From the NCBI GenBank assembly GCA_003167255.1, contig PMTR01000165.1:47867-108079 (forward strand): a stretch of DNA of 60,213 nucleotides. The letters run 5' to 3'. Position numbers and translations under genes: made by a program. Positions 57,948 through 60,213 of this stretch are shown here, piece after piece (positions within the stretch are counted from its first letter, which is position 1; every line of letters begins with the position of its first letter). The notes beneath the pieces were generated by a model. The model did not search any database and was not told the origin of the DNA. It saw only the letters and a program-made list of their open reading frames with translations. This DNA is from Bryobacterales bacterium (GTDB lineage Bacteria > Acidobacteriota > Terriglobia > Bryobacterales > Bryobacteraceae).

Positions 57948-59162
57948 TTAGTGTGCCACAGCGCGCAGCGCCAGGACGGCGTTGAGGCCACCGAAGGCGA
58001 AAGAGTTCGAGAGCGCGTACTCCACCTGGGCGGCGCGGGGATGGTTGGGGACCACGTCGAGGTCGCACTCCGGGTCGGGTTCGTTGAAGTTGGCGGTGGG
58101 AGGCAGGATGCCGTCGCGAAGGGCCACGATGGCCGCCAGACATTCCAGAGCGGCGGCGGCGCCCAGCGCGTGGCCGTGCATGCTCTTGGTGGAACTAACC
58201 GGCAGATTCTTGACGCAGGAACCGAAAACGGCGTGGATGGCGGCGGATTCGGAGATATCGTTGGCCAGCGTGCCGGTGCCGTGGGCGTTGATGTAGCCGA
58301 TCTGTTCGGGGGAGAGCCCGGCGTCGCGGAGGGCGGTGCGCATGGCGCGGGCGGCGCCTTCGGCCGAGGGTTGGGTGATGTGCGAGGCGTCCGCGGACAT
58401 GCCGAAGCCGACGATCTCGGCGTGGATGCGCGCGCCGCGGGCCCGCGCGGCTTCAAGAGGTTCGAGCACGAACATGGCAGAGCCCTCCCCGAGGATCATG
58501 CCGTGGCGGTCCTTGGAAAACGGCCGGCAGGTGTCGGGCGAAACCACCCGCATGGCTTCCCAGGCTTTGAGGATGCCGCAACTGAAAGGCGCTTCACTGC
58601 CGCCGGTGATCGCGAGCGGAGCCGCGCCGGAGCGGATCATCCAATAAGCCTGGCCGATGGCGTGGGCGGCCGAGGAGCAGGCGGTGGAAATGGTGAAGCT
58701 GGGGCCGGTGACGCCGAACTCCATGGAAATGTGGGAGGCGCCGGCGTTGGCCATGGTCTTGGGGATGGTGAGCGGGTGCACGCGATTGCGGCCGTGCTTG
58801 TAAATCTCCTGAAATCCGATGTCCTCGGTGGACTGGCCGCCGACGCAGGAGCCGGTGATGATGGCGGCGTTTTCGCGCAGCTCGGCGGTCCACTCGGGGG
58901 CGGCGGCGGCGACCGCTTCGCGCGCGGCGATGACGGCAAACTGGGCGAAGCGGTCCATGAAATCGGCGCGGCGATCGTCGAAGTAAGGAGTGTGGGAGTA
59001 GTCGGGGACCTCGGCGCCGTTCTGGAAACGGACCCGGGACATGTCGGTGGAGCGGATGGGTCCGATGCCGGAGCGGCCGGAGCTGATGGCGGCGGCGAAT
59101 TCGGAGGCGTTGCGGCCGAGCGCACAGATGGCGCCGGCGCCGGTGATGGCCACGCGCACCAT
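57948..59162 (-). CDS. Beta-ketoacyl-ACP synthase (FabF type)
   Basis: The 404-residue protein has the thiolase-fold catalytic set: Cys162 in TACSSAAHAIGQ, His294 in NAHGTGTLAND, and Lys326/His331 in STKSMHGHALG. It condenses malonyl-ACP with an acyl chain. The location next to an ACP and a deacetylase suggests a dedicated lipid or polyketide-like pathway rather than the housekeeping FabF. The start is two bases upstream of the ACP stop. Chain-length selectivity cannot be inferred. Confidence 0.93.
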   Translation of the reverse strand: MVRVAITGAGAICALGRNASEFAAAISSGRSGIGPIRSTDMSRVRFQNGAEVPDYSHTPYFDDRRADFMDRFAQFAVIAAREAVAAAAPEWTAELRENAAIITGSCVGGQSTEDIGFQEIYKHGRNRVHPLTIPKTMANAGASHISMEFGVTGPSFTISTACSSAAHAIGQAYWMIRSGAAPLAITGGSEAPFSCGILKAWEAMRVVSPDTCRPFSKDRHGMILGEGSAMFVLEPLEAARARGARIHAEIVGFGMSADASHITQPSAEGAARAMRTALRDAGLSPEQIGYINAHGTGTLANDISESAAIHAVFGSCVKNLPVSSTKSMHGHALGAAAALECLAAIVALRDGILPPTANFNEPDPECDLDVVPNHPRAAQVEYALSNSFAFGGLNAVLALRAVAH

Positions 59163-59164
59163 GG

Positions 59165-59431
59165 TTACTGGGCCGCCGGAGGGCCGGAGGCTTTATCGGT
59201 GATCAATTTATCGATGCCCTCGCACATCTGCCGCACGTTGCGCACGCCGCGCACCGCGTCGTCGGGGATGCTGATGTCGAATTCGTTTTCCAGGGCGAAC
59301 AGGATTTCGACGGCATCCATCGAATCGATATTCAACTGGGCGAAGTCGCTATCGATGGTGACCGTTTCGGGGGGAATGCGCTTGGAGGTCGAGATCACCT
59401 TGAGCACGCGCTGAATCAAATCGTCGGACAT
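59165..59431 (-). CDS. Acyl carrier protein
   Basis: The 88-residue protein has the helical ACP fold with the 4'-phosphopantetheine serine in NIDSMDAVEILFALEN (Ser37, DSM in place of the common DSL). The start overlaps the deacetylase stop by 16 bases, so it is translated with it. It carries acyl intermediates for the neighbouring ketosynthase. It is likely a specialised ACP. Confidence 0.92.
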   Translation of the reverse strand: MSDDLIQRVLKVISTSKRIPPETVTIDSDFAQLNIDSMDAVEILFALENEFDISIPDDAVRGVRNVRQMCEGIDKLITDKASGPPAAQ

Positions 59432-60123
59432 ATCAAGTGGCTTATCGTTTCAAAAACGTAACCGCGATCCAGGAGCATCGGAACCAGGCGGCGTACCGCG
59501 TGGAGAGTCACGCCGATATCGGGCCTGGCGCGCAGCTCACGACCGTCGTGAAGACACAGGATAGCGCCATTTGAGGTCCGTCTCGCCAGGCGGTCCACAA
59601 CGGCGCCGGCCGGCCGTTTCCAATCATAGCCGATTGCCGTCCACATGACGCCGGTGAGCGCGAGCCGCCGCTGGGCGCGCCGCATGCCGAACCAGCGCAC
59701 GCCGAACGGGGCGCGGAACCAGACCGGGGTAACGCCGGTATGGGACTGGATGGCCTCCTGCGCGCGGCGGAGTTCCTGCTCGATGAAGCCCGGCGAGCGG
59801 AAGCAGAAAAGCGGATGCGTCTGGCTGTGATTGCCGATGGCGTGGCCGGCGGCGGCGACTTCGCGGGCCACAGAAGGCAAGCGTTCGACATTGGCGCCGC
59901 ACTGGAAAAAAGTAGCAGGCACTTTGTAGCGCGTGAGGATTTCGAGAAGTTGGGGCGTGTTCTCGCTGGGGCCATCGTCGAAAGTGAGTGCAATAGCGCG
60001 CCGCGCGGGATCGCCGCGCCAGAGGGAAGGCCCGAAGACCGCCGAAGAGCGCCCGCGGACGGCCCAAGCCAGGAACGACCCGGCGGCCAGAGCGCCGGCC
60101 CCAGCGATGGGCAAGGGGTCCAT
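59416..60123 (-). CDS. Polysaccharide deacetylase (NodB homology)
   Basis: The 235-residue protein has an N-terminal membrane anchor (IAGAGALAAGSFLAWAV) and the NodB motifs: TFDDGPSENT with the Asp pair, GNHSQTHPLF with two His ligands, and RAPFGVRWFG. It would remove acetyl groups from amino sugars at the membrane or cell surface. Being upstream of ACP and ketosynthase genes, it may act on a glycolipid intermediate. The next 90 bases to the window end hold a partial repeat. Confidence 0.92.
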   Translation of the reverse strand: MDPLPIAGAGALAAGSFLAWAVRGRSSAVFGPSLWRGDPARRAIALTFDDGPSENTPQLLEILTRYKVPATFFQCGANVERLPSVAREVAAAGHAIGNHSQTHPLFCFRSPGFIEQELRRAQEAIQSHTGVTPVWFRAPFGVRWFGMRRAQRRLALTGVMWTAIGYDWKRPAGAVVDRLARRTSNGAILCLHDGRELRARPDIGVTLHAVRRLVPMLLDRGYVFETISHLICPTI

Positions 60124-60178
60124 GAGAGTTTATTGTAGCGAGGGGGGAGCCGATATCCTGCCCGCTGGCGATTTGTAG

Positions 60179-60213
60179 GTGGGGCGGACAATTCTGGCCG
60201 CAGCCGGCTTCAG
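60179..60213. repeat. Interspersed intergenic repeat, cut by the window end
   Basis: Starts GTGGGGCGGACAATTC and continues into the CGCAGCCGGCTTCAG part of the family seen at 55208-55359. Only 35 bases are visible. Confidence 0.8.

Noticed and set aside
56258-58456. Long fusion of the cyclophilin-FKBP protein with about 360 upstream residues
   Set aside because: The upstream part lies over the DUF1697 and ketosynthase genes in another frame and is Pro/Arg-rich; the signal peptide and ATG at 57364 give a natural start.
57951-59414. 487-residue Gly/Ala/Val-rich frame opposite the ketosynthase
   Set aside because: Composition is typical of antisense frames in high-GC genes, and it covers the entire ketosynthase gene.
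1-60213. tRNA, rRNA or riboswitch genes
   Set aside because: No cloverleaf, rRNA segment or recognisable riboswitch core was found by eye; a covariance-model search would settle this.

Overview
The window looks like a chromosomal segment of a high-GC Acidobacteriota bacterium, most likely a Solibacter/Bryobacterales relative. The evidence is a combination of family-level markers: an ADOP-type MacB/FtsX permease, a TIGR03437-type 'Solibacter' domain inside a giant secreted protein, a TonB-dependent receptor with an N-terminal carboxypeptidase-regulatory-like domain, two PEP-CTERM proteins, two winged-helix/TPR regulators of the CadC type, and many palindromic intergenic repeats. No rRNA, tRNA, CRISPR array or prophage was recognised. 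The species assignment is inference.

Layout. 1-3.1 kb: 5' end of a homocysteine S-methyltransferase gene and a TonB-dependent receptor. 3.3-15.1 kb: a potassium (Kdp) region. A minus-strand operon runs from a small USP-like protein through a 27-residue membrane peptide, kdpF, kdpA, kdpB and kdpC to two tandem KdpD-N/UspA-type proteins and a secreted repeat protein. A DUF2254 membrane protein is divergent. A KdpD-type histidine kinase (C-terminal half only) and kdpE form a second operon. KdpD is therefore split into separate polypeptides, and one of the two sensor halves has a degenerate ATP site. 15.2-19.6 kb: a PEP-CTERM protein, a frameshifted GxxExxY gene inside two nested pairs of inverted repeats, and glnE.

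19.6-30.9 kb: a CadC-like TPR regulator, divergent from a 1,846-residue secreted multidomain protein, then a 5' fragment of glnE, a DUF433/DUF5615 toxin-antitoxin-like pair, a MOSC gene and glnA. Short and long direct repeats at the MOSC-glnE junction indicate two successive insertions that separated glnE from MOSC-glnA. GlnA keeps the tyrosine that GlnE modifies, so enzyme and substrate are still linked, now about 10 kb apart. 31-41 kb: an ADOP permease, a PilZ protein, an RlpA/SPOR lipoprotein, a sigma-54 activator translationally coupled to a glycosyltransferase, a PafA-like phosphatase, a small membrane protein and a methylmalonyl-CoA mutase-type catalytic subunit.

41-60.2 kb: an orphan IS630-like HTH protein, a retropepsin/small-protein pair, a secreted discoidin-domain protein with an ABC exporter, a Fic module, typA, an RHH protein, a second TPR regulator, a second PEP-CTERM protein, an M3 peptidase divergent from a 2H phosphoesterase, a NarL-type regulator, a cyclophilin-FKBP fusion, a DUF1697 protein, and an overlapping deacetylase-ACP-ketosynthase cluster. 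Interspersed repeats of at least three families punctuate the intergenic spaces; the largest family is about 150-170 bp, bounded by GTGGG and CCCAC. The overall picture is a soil-type genome with potassium homeostasis, nitrogen control and envelope/secretion functions, and with signs of repeated small insertions.
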